Part shown: positions 1 through 8,269 of the stretch, piece after piece
Position numbering within the stretch: position 1 is the stretch's first letter
Layout: each line of letters begins with the position of its first letter
Assembly: GCA_023457715.1 (NCBI GenBank)
Contig: JAEWKR010000069.1
Location: forward strand, 1-53,669
DNA: 53,669 bases
Source of the DNA: Verrucomicrobiota bacterium
GTDB lineage: Bacteria; Verrucomicrobiota; Verrucomicrobiia; Opitutales; Opitutaceae
Direction: 5' to 3'
Position numbers and translations under genes: made by a program
The notes under the pieces: generated by a model
What the model was told of the DNA's origin: nothing
The model's database searches: none
The model's input: the letters and a program-made list of their open reading frames with translations, nothing else

Positions 1-17
1 GGAACTATGCAGACGGA

Positions 18-166
18 TTAACCACGAATGGACACGAATGAACACGAATAGGAGAGGAAACTCGAATGCAGCCCGTCCGTAGTCCCGCTCACTGTTTTGT
101 GCCTGCGCGGAAGTGATGCTTTTCCCAGGTCTTCATTCGTGTCGATTCGTGTCCATTCGTGGTTAA
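18..166. repeat. Long inverted repeat built on an ACACGAATG-type motif
   Basis: The left arm (about 18-52) reads TTAACCACGAATGGACACGA and continues with another GAACACGAAT unit. The right arm (about 130-166) is its near-perfect reverse complement, ending in CATTCGTGGTTAA. Each arm contains about three copies of a 9-10 base ACACGAATG(G/A) unit. The roughly 80-base loop has no gene I can support; the short reading frames crossing it on both strands are by-products of the repeat. It lies beyond the 3' end of the gltD-like gene. It could be a mobile intergenic palindrome or a structured RNA end. The remainder up to 303 holds only the terminator-like features listed separately. Confidence 0.7.
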
Positions 167-205
167 CTGAATCGTTCCGGTTTAGGCTCGATCCAGAGGG
201 CCGCA

Positions 206-292
206 AAAATGCGCAGAAGGCGCAAAAAAAAGGCCTTTATGCGCCCTTTTGGCGGCAATTCGCTGGGCGAGACCTCTAGGCTTATAAGCCTA
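206..292 (-). terminator. Possible terminator region after the gltD-like gene
   Basis: Read on the minus strand, downstream of the stop at 304, there is first a perfect 16-base palindrome (277-292, TAGGCTTATAAGCCTA) and then a GGCGCATAAA...TTTGCGCC stem that includes a run of eight T (about 218-252). This could end transcription of the minus-strand gene. The stem has mismatches, so this is a weak call from visual pairing only. Confidence 0.35.
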
Positions 293-303
293 TCGCCTAC
301 AGC

Positions 304-1731
304 CTAGAGCCGGCCGCTCTGTCGCATCCAGCGGTCGATCCCGTCCGCCGCCCCGCGGCCATCGCGGACGGCATGAACCACCAGGCTGGGTCCCCGGACG
401 GAGTCGCCGCCCGCAAAGACACCCGGCAGGCTGGTCATGCCCTTGTCGTCGACGATGAGGCCGCCCCATTCGTTGCGCCGCAGATCGCCAAGCGCGGTAC
501 CACCGGGGAAGGCCACGGGGTCGAATCCATAGGCCACGAGCACGACGTCGGCGGCGACAGTGAACTCCGAGCCGGGCACCGGTTGCGGCTTCCGCCGGCC
601 GGACGCGTCAGCGGCTCCGAGCGCCATGCGGACACATTGGACCCCCGTTACCTGGCCTGCGGCGTTGCCGACGATCGCGGTCGGATTGGAGAGAAATTCA
701 AACCGGGCCCCCTCTTCGACGGCGTTCTGGTATTCCTTCCGGCTGCCGGGCATGTTCGCCAGATCGCGACGATAGACGCACACCGCGGCGCGGGCGCCCG
801 CGCGAAGCGAGGTCCGCAGGCAGTCCATGGCGGTGTCACCCCCGCCCAGGACGACGACGTTCTTGCCGCGGACGTCGATCGCTGGGAAATCATTGGCCGC
901 GGCGGGGACGTTCTTCTGGATCAGGAAGGGGAGGGCGGCCACGACGCCGTCGAGCGTGTCGCCGGGCACGTCGGCGGACTTCGGTTCCTGGGCGCCAAAG
1001 CCGAGGAACACGGCGTCGAACTGCGCCCGCAGCTGTTCCAGCGTGATGTCACGGCCGACATGCACGCCGGTCAGCACCACCACTCCCAGCCGCCGGAGAT
1101 ATTCGAATCGGCGGGCGACGACGTGTTTTTCCAGTTTGAAGGCGGGGATGCCGTTGACGAGCAGGCCGCCGGGTACACGCATCGACTCGTAAATCGTCAC
1201 GGCATAGCCCGCCTTCGCGAGTTCGTCGGCGCAGGCGATCCCGCCGGGCCCCGAGCCGACGATGGCCGCGCTACGACCGTTGGGCGGTGCGCACACCGCC
1301 TCCACCGCGCCGGCCCGAAACGCGTACTCGTTGATGAAGCGCTCGACGGCGCCGATCGAGAGAGGGTCGGACTTGCTGTTGATGATGCAGGAGGTCTCAC
1401 ACAGGCGTTCCTGCGGACAGACCCGGGAGCAGATCTCCGGCATGTTGCTGGTGGACCGGGAGACTTCCGAGGCCTCGATGAATCGACCCTGGGCGGCCAG
1501 CGCCATCCACTCGGGGATGCGGTTCGCCAGCGGGCAGCCGGTGCGGCAGAGAGGTTCCGGGCACTGGATGCATCGGGAAGCCTGCGCTCGCGCCGTGGCT
1601 TCGTCGTAGTTGGCGTAGATCTCGGCGTAGTCCTCGACCCGTTCCTCGGCCTTCCGTTTGGGGGGCGCCGAGCGGCTGACGACGGACCACGCGTACTTCG
1701 CTTGCGAAGGCGTTAGAGTCGGGGTCGGCAT
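304..1731 (-). CDS. gltD: Glutamate synthase small-subunit family NAD(P)-dependent oxidoreductase (GltD-like)
   Basis: A 475-residue flavoprotein of the GltD/PreT family. In glutamate synthase this subunit passes electrons from NADPH through FAD and Fe-S clusters to the large subunit. Visible features: an N-terminal Fe-S domain with two cysteine groups (C54, C57, C62, C66 and C101, C105, C111, C115), an FAD Rossmann motif VGSGPGGIACADE near 158-170, an NADPH site GGGDTAMD near 296-303, and a C-terminal GVFAGGD flavin motif. Length matches stand-alone GltD (about 470). No gltB neighbour lies in the window, so it could serve another partner, for example a pyrimidine or sulfide reductase-like role. 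The ATG start leaves a normal N-terminus. Confidence 0.85.
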   Translation of the reverse strand: MPTPTLTPSQAKYAWSVVSRSAPPKRKAEERVEDYAEIYANYDEATARAQASRCIQCPEPLCRTGCPLANRIPEWMALAAQGRFIEASEVSRSTSNMPEICSRVCPQERLCETSCIINSKSDPLSIGAVERFINEYAFRAGAVEAVCAPPNGRSAAIVGSGPGGIACADELAKAGYAVTIYESMRVPGGLLVNGIPAFKLEKHVVARRFEYLRRLGVVVLTGVHVGRDITLEQLRAQFDAVFLGFGAQEPKSADVPGDTLDGVVAALPFLIQKNVPAAANDFPAIDVRGKNVVVLGGGDTAMDCLRTSLRAGARAAVCVYRRDLANMPGSRKEYQNAVEEGARFEFLSNPTAIVGNAAGQVTGVQCVRMALGAADASGRRKPQPVPGSEFTVAADVVLVAYGFDPVAFPGGTALGDLRRNEWGGLIVDDKGMTSLPGVFAGGDSVRGPSLVVHAVRDGRGAADGIDRWMRQSGRL

Positions 1732-1883
1732 GGGTCGCGGGGGTAGGCCCTTACTATGCGCCGCAAACCCGGGTCGGACTCAGCGATTCTTGCGCAAACG
1801 TCCGCAGCGATTGCGAAGGAGGTTGGGGGAGGGCGGCCCAAACCTCCGCGCAACCGGCGAAGCCTCGCGGTGTCCATCGCGCC

Positions 1884-2051
1884 ATGAACATGGCCCTGCT
1901 CATTCCCATCGCCCTGGTGGTCCTCGTCCTCCTCATGATCGCCTACCGCCGGAAAGGCCGCGGCGGCAGCGGCCTGGGGGATCGGAGCGACGCGACCGAA
2001 CGCCCCGAACTCCGCGGCAATGCCCAATGGCGGAATCGCACGCAGCCGTAG
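1884..2051 (+). CDS. Small single-span membrane protein (55 aa)
   Basis: A short frame beginning MNMALLIPIALVVLVLLMIA, followed by YRRKGRGG and a polar tail ending in WRNRTQP. It has one strongly hydrophobic helix (residues 3-20) followed by a positive cluster, so an N-out/C-in single-pass protein is plausible. It lies 152 bases upstream of and divergent from the gltD-like gene, and ends just before the REP-like repeat block. I recognise no family. The hydrophobic run and clean amino acid composition argue that it is real, but no clear ribosome binding site is visible (the preceding bases are GTCCATCGCGCC). Confidence 0.5.
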   Translation: MNMALLIPIALVVLVLLMIAYRRKGRGGSGLGDRSDATERPELRGNAQWRNRTQP

Positions 2052-2077
2052 GCCGGCTCCGCCGGCAGCACACCGAC

Positions 2078-2343
2078 GCGTTTGGCTGCCCCGGCGTAGC
2101 GAAGAGCGCCAGCGATTCGAAATCGGGGGCGGGGCGTGGCGAGTAGGCGGGGTCAGCCGATCGACTCGCTGGCGCTCCTCGCTACACCAAGGCGTTTGGC
2201 TGCTCGGGCGTAGCGAAGAGCGCCAGCGATTCGAAATCCGGGGGTGGCGAGGCGAGTACGCGGGGTCCGCTGATCGACTCGCTGGCGCTCCTCGCTACAT
2301 CAAGGCGTTTGGCTGCTCGGGCGTAGCGAAGAGCGCCAGTGAT
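2078..2343. repeat. REP-like block: three direct copies of a ~45-base unit with interleaved inverted copies
   Basis: The unit GCGTTTGGCTGC(C/T)CGGGCGTAGCGAAGAGCGCCAGCGATTCGAAATC starts at 2078, 2192 and 2305 (the third copy is cut short at 2343). Between copies the core returns in inverse orientation as TCGCTGGCGCTCCTCGCTAC at 2166-2185 and 2279-2298. GTAGCGA(A/G)GAGCGCCAGCGA therefore pairs with its inverse to give stems of about 20 bp with roughly 115-base periodicity. The block ends a few bases beyond the stop codon of the minus-strand sugar dehydrogenase, so its transcript would end in these hairpins. No gene is supported inside the block. Confidence 0.8.
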
Positions 2344-2347
2344 GATC

Positions 2348-3778
2348 TCAAATGGCCGGCTTGGCCGGCACCATCCTCACCACGCGATCCGGCGAGTTGA
2401 AGAGGATGTAAACGGCGCCGTCCGGCCCGGTCGCCACGTCGCGGATACGGCCGAGATTGCGCAGCAGGACCTCCTGGTGCGTGACCTTGTCGTCCTCGAT
2501 GACCAGCCGCCGCAGTTCCTCCTTGGCGAGCGCGCCGACAAGGAGACTGCCCTTCCATTGCGGGAAGAGCTCTCCGGCGTAGAAATCGATCCCGCACACG
2601 GCAATCGAGGGCGTCCAGTAAGTGACCGGTTGCTCCATCCCTTCGCGCGCGGTTTCCGCCGTGATGGGCGTGCCATTGTAATTGATCCCGTAGGTGATTA
2701 CGGGCCAGCCGTAGTTCCGGCCCTTGCGAATGATGTTCAGTTCATCCCCGCCCCGCGGGCCGTGCTCCGCCGCCCACAACCCGCCCGTCCGCGGATCGAT
2801 ATCCATGCCTTGCGGATTGCGGTTGCCGTAAGTCCAGATCGAGGGAACGGCGCCAGGTTCGTTGACGAAGGGGTTGTCGGCGGGAATGCGTCCGTCGTCA
2901 TGGATGCGGTGGATCTTGCCATTTGGCCGTTTGAGGTCCTGCGCCTGTTCCTGCCGGCCGCGTTCGCCGTGCGAGAAAAACAGATACCCCTTGCCGTCGA
3001 ACGCGATCCGGCAGCCGTAGTGCACCCCGCCGGCCGAAAGGTAGGTTTCAAGGGGGGCAGTCCAGATCGACTGTTCGTCGACCCAGGTGTTGTCCTTGAT
3101 CCGCCCCCGGACCAGCTTGGTCATGGAGACCGCGTCGCCCTGCCCGTTCCTGGTTTCATGGCTGAAGGCCAGGTAGATCCAGCCGTTTTTCGCGTAGTCA
3201 GGATGGACGGCAACCTCGAGCATGCCGCCCTGGCTGTTGGTGTTCACCTCCGGCGTCCCCTTGAGCGGCTCGCCCAGTTTGCCCTGGTCGATGATCCGCA
3301 CGCCGCCCGGCTTCTCCGTGACCAGCGCGCGACCGTCCGGCAGCCACGCGATCGACCACGGCGTTTTCACGTCCTCGGTGATGACCTCCAGCCGGAAGGC
3401 GTGAAGTTCCGAGGCGATGGAGTCGCTTCCGATCTTGGGAGCTTCCGGAAGCCCCTGGGTTTTCACCTTCGCCCGCTGTTCGTGAATGTAGACGATCAGT
3501 GATCGAATCTCCGCCGGCGTCAGGCCATCGCGGAAACTTGGCATCTGCGTGTCCGCCACGCCTTCGCGTATCACCCGGGCCATCGTGGCATCGTCACCGC
3601 CATGCTTCCACACGTCGTCGAGCATGCTGGGGGCGCCTTCACTGCCCTGCAGATCCCGCCCGTGACACTGGGCGCAGAGCTGGAGGTAAAGGGCGCCGGC
3701 ATCACGTTTTTGCGCACAGGCCGGGCTGACGGCAGCCACCGCGGCCAGCGCGGTGACAATCAGGTGGGAGGACTTCAT
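2348..3778 (-). CDS. Secreted cytochrome c / PQQ-dependent aldose sugar dehydrogenase fusion
   Basis: A 476-residue periplasmic protein. Residues 1-22 are a signal peptide (MKSSHLIVTALAAVAAVSPA, cut after ACA). Residues 25-110 form a monohaem cytochrome c domain with haem motif CAQCH (C35, C38, H39) and probable axial Met79 in QMPSF. Residues 130-476 are a six-bladed beta-propeller of the glucose/sorbosone dehydrogenase family: TPWSIAWLPDGRALVTEK, VHYGCRIAF with the usual catalytic His, and YGNRNPQGMDIDP. Such enzymes oxidise sugars with PQQ and pass electrons to a c-type cytochrome; here the acceptor is built in. The open frame runs about 290 codons further upstream, but the signal peptide fixes the start. 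It is transcribed away from the DedA gene across a 210-base divergent gap. Confidence 0.9.
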   Translation of the reverse strand: MKSSHLIVTALAAVAAVSPACAQKRDAGALYLQLCAQCHGRDLQGSEGAPSMLDDVWKHGGDDATMARVIREGVADTQMPSFRDGLTPAEIRSLIVYIHEQRAKVKTQGLPEAPKIGSDSIASELHAFRLEVITEDVKTPWSIAWLPDGRALVTEKPGGVRIIDQGKLGEPLKGTPEVNTNSQGGMLEVAVHPDYAKNGWIYLAFSHETRNGQGDAVSMTKLVRGRIKDNTWVDEQSIWTAPLETYLSAGGVHYGCRIAFDGKGYLFFSHGERGRQEQAQDLKRPNGKIHRIHDDGRIPADNPFVNEPGAVPSIWTYGNRNPQGMDIDPRTGGLWAAEHGPRGGDELNIIRKGRNYGWPVITYGINYNGTPITAETAREGMEQPVTYWTPSIAVCGIDFYAGELFPQWKGSLLVGALAKEELRRLVIEDDKVTHQEVLLRNLGRIRDVATGPDGAVYILFNSPDRVVRMVPAKPAI

Positions 3779-3988
3779 GGGAAAGGCGGGGATCAAACGG
3801 CTAAAGGATGAAGGATAGCGGTGGGAGTGTGACGTTTGCAACTGGAGGAAGATGCGGGCCGGCCAGCAGGCCGGCACTAAACGCCCACCGCCACCCGGAC
3901 GCGCGATCCCCCGCCGCCGCCCCCGACATCCGTACCGTCCGCGCTTGCCGAGCCGGCCCTCACTTCTCAGCCTGACCCTTTCCGGCGA

Positions 3989-4615
3989 ATGGAAACACTC
4001 CTCGAACACTTTCAAGGGTCCCCATGGGCGATCTGGGCGCTGTTCGGTTTGCTCATCTTGTGCGGGATTGGCCTGCCGATGCCGGAGGACGTGATCCTGA
4101 TCGCCGCCGGGCTCATCACGGCGGAAAACGGCGGTTCCTGGGTTCGGGCCGCCGTCCTGATGTACTTCGGAGTCCTGGCCGGCGATTCCCTCGTTTTTCT
4201 GGTCGGCCGCTACTTTGGGGCCCGGCTGCTGGCGTCGCGCTGGGTCCACCGTTGGTTGAACCCCACGAAACAGGCCCGGATCGAGAAGCTGTTCGCCCGC
4301 TACGGATCCTTCGCGTTCTTCTTCGCCCGGTTCATGCCGGGGCTGCGCGCCCCCATCTTCTGTTCCGCGGGAGCCATGAAGGTGCGCTACCTGACGTTCG
4401 TGTTCTTCGACGGCCTCGCGGCATTGATCAGTGTGCCGGCTTTCGTCTGGTTGGGAAATTTCCTGTGGCGCCGGTTCGGCGAGGATCTCGAGCAGTTGAG
4501 CGAGGCGATGTCCCGCACCCACACCTATACCCTGGTGTTCGCGATTTCCGTCATGGTGGCCATCGTCGTCATCATCTGGTGGAACCGGCGCAAGCTCGCG
4601 CGGGCGATGAACTGA
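3989..4615 (+). CDS. DedA family membrane protein (SNARE-associated/VTT domain)
   Basis: A 208-residue inner-membrane protein of the DedA superfamily, now known to include undecaprenyl-phosphate and phospholipid translocases and proteins needed for envelope homeostasis. Seen: a hydrophobic N-terminal segment with GLPMPEDVILIAAG (28-41), a second re-entrant region around 60-80, the family hallmark FARFMPGLRAP (112-122) with the essential Arg/Pro/Gly residues, and two C-terminal helices near 132-150 and 178-198. Length and motif order match the family (190-220 aa). It stands alone, 89 bases before a histidine kinase on the same strand. Whether it carries C55-P or lipids cannot be read from the sequence. 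Confidence 0.9.
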   Translation: METLLEHFQGSPWAIWALFGLLILCGIGLPMPEDVILIAAGLITAENGGSWVRAAVLMYFGVLAGDSLVFLVGRYFGARLLASRWVHRWLNPTKQARIEKLFARYGSFAFFFARFMPGLRAPIFCSAGAMKVRYLTFVFFDGLAALISVPAFVWLGNFLWRRFGEDLEQLSEAMSRTHTYTLVFAISVMVAIVVIIWWNRRKLARAMN

Positions 4616-4703
4616 CCGCGAAGGGCAGGCAAACCCGCGCCGCAGGTCCCGGCCAGGCATCCCCGGAGAGCACGTCGTTCCTGCCGACGCCGCCGGTCGC
4701 CGT

Positions 4704-5915
4704 TTGCGGTGGTGGCAATCCTTGCTTCACTCTGGTACCTCGATGGACGGCCAATCTCCGGTTCACCTCGCCGACGCGCTGCGCAACGCGGAAACCCTGT
4801 ACCGCGCCACGTTCGACAATGCTGCCATTGGGATCGCTCACGTCGCGCCCGATGGCGGACTGATCCGGGTGAACCCCACCCTGGCGCGGATCCTGGGTTA
4901 TACCGCCGAAGAACTGCTGCAGCAAAAGATTGCCGGCATCTCCCATCCCGACGACCTGCAGCGTGATCTGGAGGCGCTCGCCCGCGTGCATGACGGCGAG
5001 GTTGATACCTACGCGATGGAGAAGCGCTACCTGCGGAAGGATGGCGCCGTCTTGTGGGCCGATCTGACGGTGTCGGTCGTGCGGAACCCCGATGGCTCGC
5101 CTCACTTCTTCATCGGCTTCATCGAAGACATCACCGCCCGCAAGGCGGCGGAACGCGAACTCCGCGAAGCCCGGGCCCGGCTCGAGACCCACGCCACCGA
5201 GTTGGAAGCAGCCGTGGCGCAGCGCACCGAACAGTTGCAGGACGTCATCAAGGAACTGGGCACCTTCTCGTACAGCATTGCGCATGATCTCCGCGCCCCG
5301 CTGCGCACGATCCGCGGATTCGGCGATCTGCTCCAGGCCGAATGCGCCGAAAACCTCTCCGCGGATGCCCGTTCGTACCTCGAGCGGATCATCCGGTCCG
5401 CCAACCGCATGGACGCCCTGATCACTGACGTGCTGGAATACAGCCGGGCCAGTCGCGCCCAGTTGACGATCGAGCGCATTGAGCTCGCGGACGTTGTTCG
5501 CGACGTGCTGGAGGGGATGTCCGCTCCCCTGGTGGCGCGGGCCAAAATCGAGGTGCAGCCGGATTTGGGCGCCGTGCAGGCCAGCCGGGCCGCGCTCCAG
5601 CAGTGTCTCTCGAATCTGATCGGCAACGCCCTCAAATTCGTGCGGCCGGACGTGCCGCCGGAGATCGTCATCCGCGCGGATCGTTCGGGCCGCTTCGTCC
5701 GGCTTTGGGTGCAGGACAATGGAATTGGCATTGCCGTGGAGAACCAGGAGCGCATCTGGGGCATGCTCGAGCGACTCGATTCGCGGTTTGAGGGGACGGG
5801 CGTGGGCCTTTCGATCGTGCGGCGCGCCGTCGAACGCATGAATGGCCGGGTGGGCGTGGAATCTGCGCCCGGGCAGGGGAGCCGGTTTTGGATCGAATTG
5901 CCGGGCGCCGGTTGA
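4704..5915 (+). CDS. PAS-domain sensor histidine kinase
   Basis: A 403-residue cytoplasmic kinase with no obvious membrane span. Order: PAS/PAC domain (about 28-150, with GYTAEELL and the PAC end FIGFIEDITARKAAE), a short coiled coil (150-180), a dimerisation/phosphoacceptor domain with the H-box FSYSIAHDLRAPLRTI (His194), and an HATPase with N-box LIGNALKF (Asn307), G1 DNGIGI (338-343) and G2 GTGVGLSIV (364-372). The F-box region RIWGMLERLD resembles bacteriophytochrome-type kinases. A second in-frame ATG (MDGQSPV, 4743) could be the true start. No response regulator gene is adjacent, so it is an orphan kinase; the hybrid kinase at 8270 has a receiver but lies two genes away. Confidence 0.9.
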   Translation: MRWWQSLLHSGTSMDGQSPVHLADALRNAETLYRATFDNAAIGIAHVAPDGGLIRVNPTLARILGYTAEELLQQKIAGISHPDDLQRDLEALARVHDGEVDTYAMEKRYLRKDGAVLWADLTVSVVRNPDGSPHFFIGFIEDITARKAAERELREARARLETHATELEAAVAQRTEQLQDVIKELGTFSYSIAHDLRAPLRTIRGFGDLLQAECAENLSADARSYLERIIRSANRMDALITDVLEYSRASRAQLTIERIELADVVRDVLEGMSAPLVARAKIEVQPDLGAVQASRAALQQCLSNLIGNALKFVRPDVPPEIVIRADRSGRFVRLWVQDNGIGIAVENQERIWGMLERLDSRFEGTGVGLSIVRRAVERMNGRVGVESAPGQGSRFWIELPGAG

Positions 5916-5976
5916 GCGGAGGGCCGGACGGCCGGAGGGCCGGAGGGCCAGAGGGCCGGAGGGCCGGACGACCGGG
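5916..5976. repeat. Short tandem repeat of a GGAGGGCC/GGACGGCC unit
   Basis: About seven copies of an 8-9 base unit (GGCCGGAGG with single-base variants GGCCGGACG and GGCCAGAGG) directly follow the histidine kinase stop. The array gives reading frames on both strands full of Gly-Arg-Arg-Ala-type repeats, which explains the apparent long open frame running into the next gene. No gene is supported between 5916 and 6169. Confidence 0.75.
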
Positions 5977-6169
5977 GACCACGAGGGTGCTTTGCACCAG
6001 CCCCTCCTCCAGAGCCCCCTTATTTCAGGGTTTTGGCTTTTTAGTCACGCCCTCGGGACCTCCGGCTCTCGGTCCTGCCTTGCGGCCATCGGGGGCCATC
6101 TGTGTCATTGCGCTTACCCCGCCTGATTTCAGCTTTTCAGCGTTTCAGCCTTTCCGCCTTTCTTTCCCC

Positions 6170-8020
6170 ATGCGCCGCATTCTTTCCGTCCTTCTTGCGC
6201 TCGCGCCGGCCTTCGCCGCCCCGGCCCCTGCGCCTGCTTCCTCTGCCTTCGTTGCCGAGCACCAACGCGGGGGTACGATGTCGTGGCTGCCCTGGGGCGA
6301 CGAGGCCTTCGCGCGCGCCCGCGAGCAAAACAAGCCGCTGTATGTGCACATTGGCGCGCTGACGAGCGAACTGAGCCGCGACATGGCGCGCCAGTCCTTC
6401 GCCAATGCCGACACCGCCCGTTTCCTGAATGAGAACTTTGTGTGCGTCCTCATCGACCGGGACCAGCACCCGGACGTGGCGGCCGTTTATCGCGCCTGGC
6501 TGCAGCAGGCGAAGCAACTCAACGGCTGGCCGCTCAATCTTTGGCTGACGCCGGACCTGAAGCCGATCGAAGGCGCCACCTATCTGCCGCCCTCCGAGGA
6601 GTGGGGCAAACCGGGGTTGGTAAATGTCGCCAAGCAGGTGGCAGGCGCCTGGCAGGCTGATCCTGCGGCGCAGCGCAGCCGTGCGGATGAGGCGGTCGCC
6701 GCACTCACGGCCGGGACGGTGGCCGACGCCAATCCGATCTCGGCGGCGGCGGCCAAGGCGGTGCTGGAGGACAACCTCGCGGCGTGGGAAGCCCGCTTCG
6801 ACCCCGAGAACGGCGGTTTCGGAGATCCCCCCAAGCGGCTGGAACCCGAGCTTCTCCGTTTCCTTCTGCGCCGCGAAACCACCCGCGCGCATGCGGTGAA
6901 AACCCTGACTGCGCTGTCCCGCGGCGCCATCCGGGATCCGCTCGATGGCGGCTTTTTCCGTCAGGCCAGCGATGCCGCGTACCGGCAGCCCTATCTGCAA
7001 AAGCATGCCGGCGACCAGGCTCGGATCGTCCTGGCGTACCTTGACGCCCTGGCCTTGCCGGAGGTGAAGACGGGGCCCGAAGCCGGGCTTCTGGAGCAGG
7101 CAGCGCGCGGCGCTCTCCGTTATCTCACCACGCAGCTTTACGATTCGAAGCAGGGCTATCTTTCCGCCGAGGATGCGAGCGGCGAAGGCGGAGCCGCCTA
7201 CTATCTCTGGACCCTCCCGGATGTTCAGGCCGCTCTGGGCACGGAGGCGGCCGCGGCCGCCCAGGCGCTCGGAGTCACTGCGGAGGGCAATCTTCCCGCG
7301 GACGCGTATCCACTCGCCTCGCCGGCCGCAGGCACTGGCTCGGCTGCACCGGCCGCGCTCAATCTGCCTTATCTGGCCGAGGGGTCGGCCGGCGCCCTTT
7401 CGGAGGCGGCCCGCGCCAAGCTGCTCGCGGCACGGGCGAAACGACCGGGCCCCCGTCGCGACGTCAGCACCCCGCCTTCGACCCATGGACTTATCCTGTT
7501 CGCGCTGAGCCGCGCTGGGACCTCGCTGGGCGACGATGATTTGCTCGCTGCGGCGCGGCGCCAGGCGGCGTGGATTCGTGAGCATCTGCTGACGGCGGAG
7601 GGGACCTTGCGCCGTCTGTCCAAGAGAGGCGGGGGGGAAACCGTTCCTGCTCTGGCGGAGGACTATGTGTATGTGGCCAAGGGCCTGCTTGCCTGCTCCG
7701 CTGCCACGAAGGATCCGGCGTTGGAAAAGCTGGCGCGCGGCCTTGCCACCCATGCCGCCGGCCTGCTGGACGCGAAAGCCGGCCGCTTCGTGGTGACGAA
7801 AACGGGCCCGGTGGCCGCGCTTGGACTGATTCATGGTCCCGTCCCGGCGCCCGGTGAACTGCCGTCCGCCGAAAGCGCGTACCTCGGATATCTGGTTCGT
7901 GCCGAGTCCAATGCCTCCGTTCTGCCTGCGCTCGTCACCGCCCTCTCCCGCGAGGCCCAGGACTCTCCGGAGGCAGCGCGTGGCGACCTCCTGCTGGCGC
8001 TGGACCTGGCGACACCGTAG
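6170..8020 (+). CDS. Secreted DUF255/YyaL (SSP411)-type thioredoxin-like protein lacking the active-site cysteines
   Basis: A 616-residue protein. Residues 1-20 are a signal peptide (MRRILSVLLALAPAFAAPAP). Residues 40-190 are a thioredoxin-fold DUF255 domain (QRGGTMSWLPWGDEAFARA, then FLNENFVCVLIDRDQHPDV). The rest resembles the (alpha/alpha)6 toroid common to this family, with ENGGFGDPPKRLEPELLRFLL near 220-240 and an LDGGFFRQASD segment. Most relatives carry a CHWCHVM sequence before the ESF motif; here the matching stretch reads GALTSELSRDMARQSF with no cysteine, so redox chemistry by that site is unlikely. The start is fixed by the signal peptide; the open frame further upstream is repeat-derived. 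Function is unknown; a sugar-binding or isomerase-like role for the toroid is only a possibility. Confidence 0.8.
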   Translation: MRRILSVLLALAPAFAAPAPAPASSAFVAEHQRGGTMSWLPWGDEAFARAREQNKPLYVHIGALTSELSRDMARQSFANADTARFLNENFVCVLIDRDQHPDVAAVYRAWLQQAKQLNGWPLNLWLTPDLKPIEGATYLPPSEEWGKPGLVNVAKQVAGAWQADPAAQRSRADEAVAALTAGTVADANPISAAAAKAVLEDNLAAWEARFDPENGGFGDPPKRLEPELLRFLLRRETTRAHAVKTLTALSRGAIRDPLDGGFFRQASDAAYRQPYLQKHAGDQARIVLAYLDALALPEVKTGPEAGLLEQAARGALRYLTTQLYDSKQGYLSAEDASGEGGAAYYLWTLPDVQAALGTEAAAAAQALGVTAEGNLPADAYPLASPAAGTGSAAPAALNLPYLAEGSAGALSEAARAKLLAARAKRPGPRRDVSTPPSTHGLILFALSRAGTSLGDDDLLAAARRQAAWIREHLLTAEGTLRRLSKRGGGETVPALAEDYVYVAKGLLACSAATKDPALEKLARGLATHAAGLLDAKAGRFVVTKTGPVAALGLIHGPVPAPGELPSAESAYLGYLVRAESNASVLPALVTALSREAQDSPEAARGDLLLALDLATP

Positions 8021-8269
8021 GTTGCCGTCGCCAGATGGCGGGCGCTTCTGCGGAGTGCGCTTTGCTTGCGGCGCGAGCGGCTTTTAGGAGCGCGGCGGCC
8101 CGATCGCCACCCAGTGCAACGTTAGCCTGAATCCGTCCTCAATTTCGGGCGCCGCGCGCCGTTAGGCAGAAGGGTAGCACCCTCATTTCCTTTGCCGTCG
8201 GCTCACTGTCCGCCAACTTCACACCAACCCGAGTCCGTGGGAGGCCCGCCCTCCAACGTTCGGTCTGCC

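Noticed and set aside
373..1716. Long plus-strand open frame opposite the gltD-like gene
   Set aside because: It is the antisense shadow of a GC-rich gene; its product is His/Gly/Arg-rich with no domain, whereas the minus strand encodes all GltD motifs.
3779..4660. Extension of the sugar dehydrogenase frame by 294 codons upstream
   Set aside because: The signal peptide at 3778 marks the true start; the upstream part lies antisense to the DedA gene.
5888..6169. Upstream extension of the DUF255 gene through the octamer repeat
   Set aside because: The sequence is repeat-derived (Gly-Arg-Arg-Ala units), overlaps the kinase end and would mask a clear signal peptide.
6137..7834. 565-codon minus-strand frame across the DUF255 gene
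   Set aside because: Arg/Gly-rich shadow without any recognisable motif; the plus strand has signal peptide and domain signatures.
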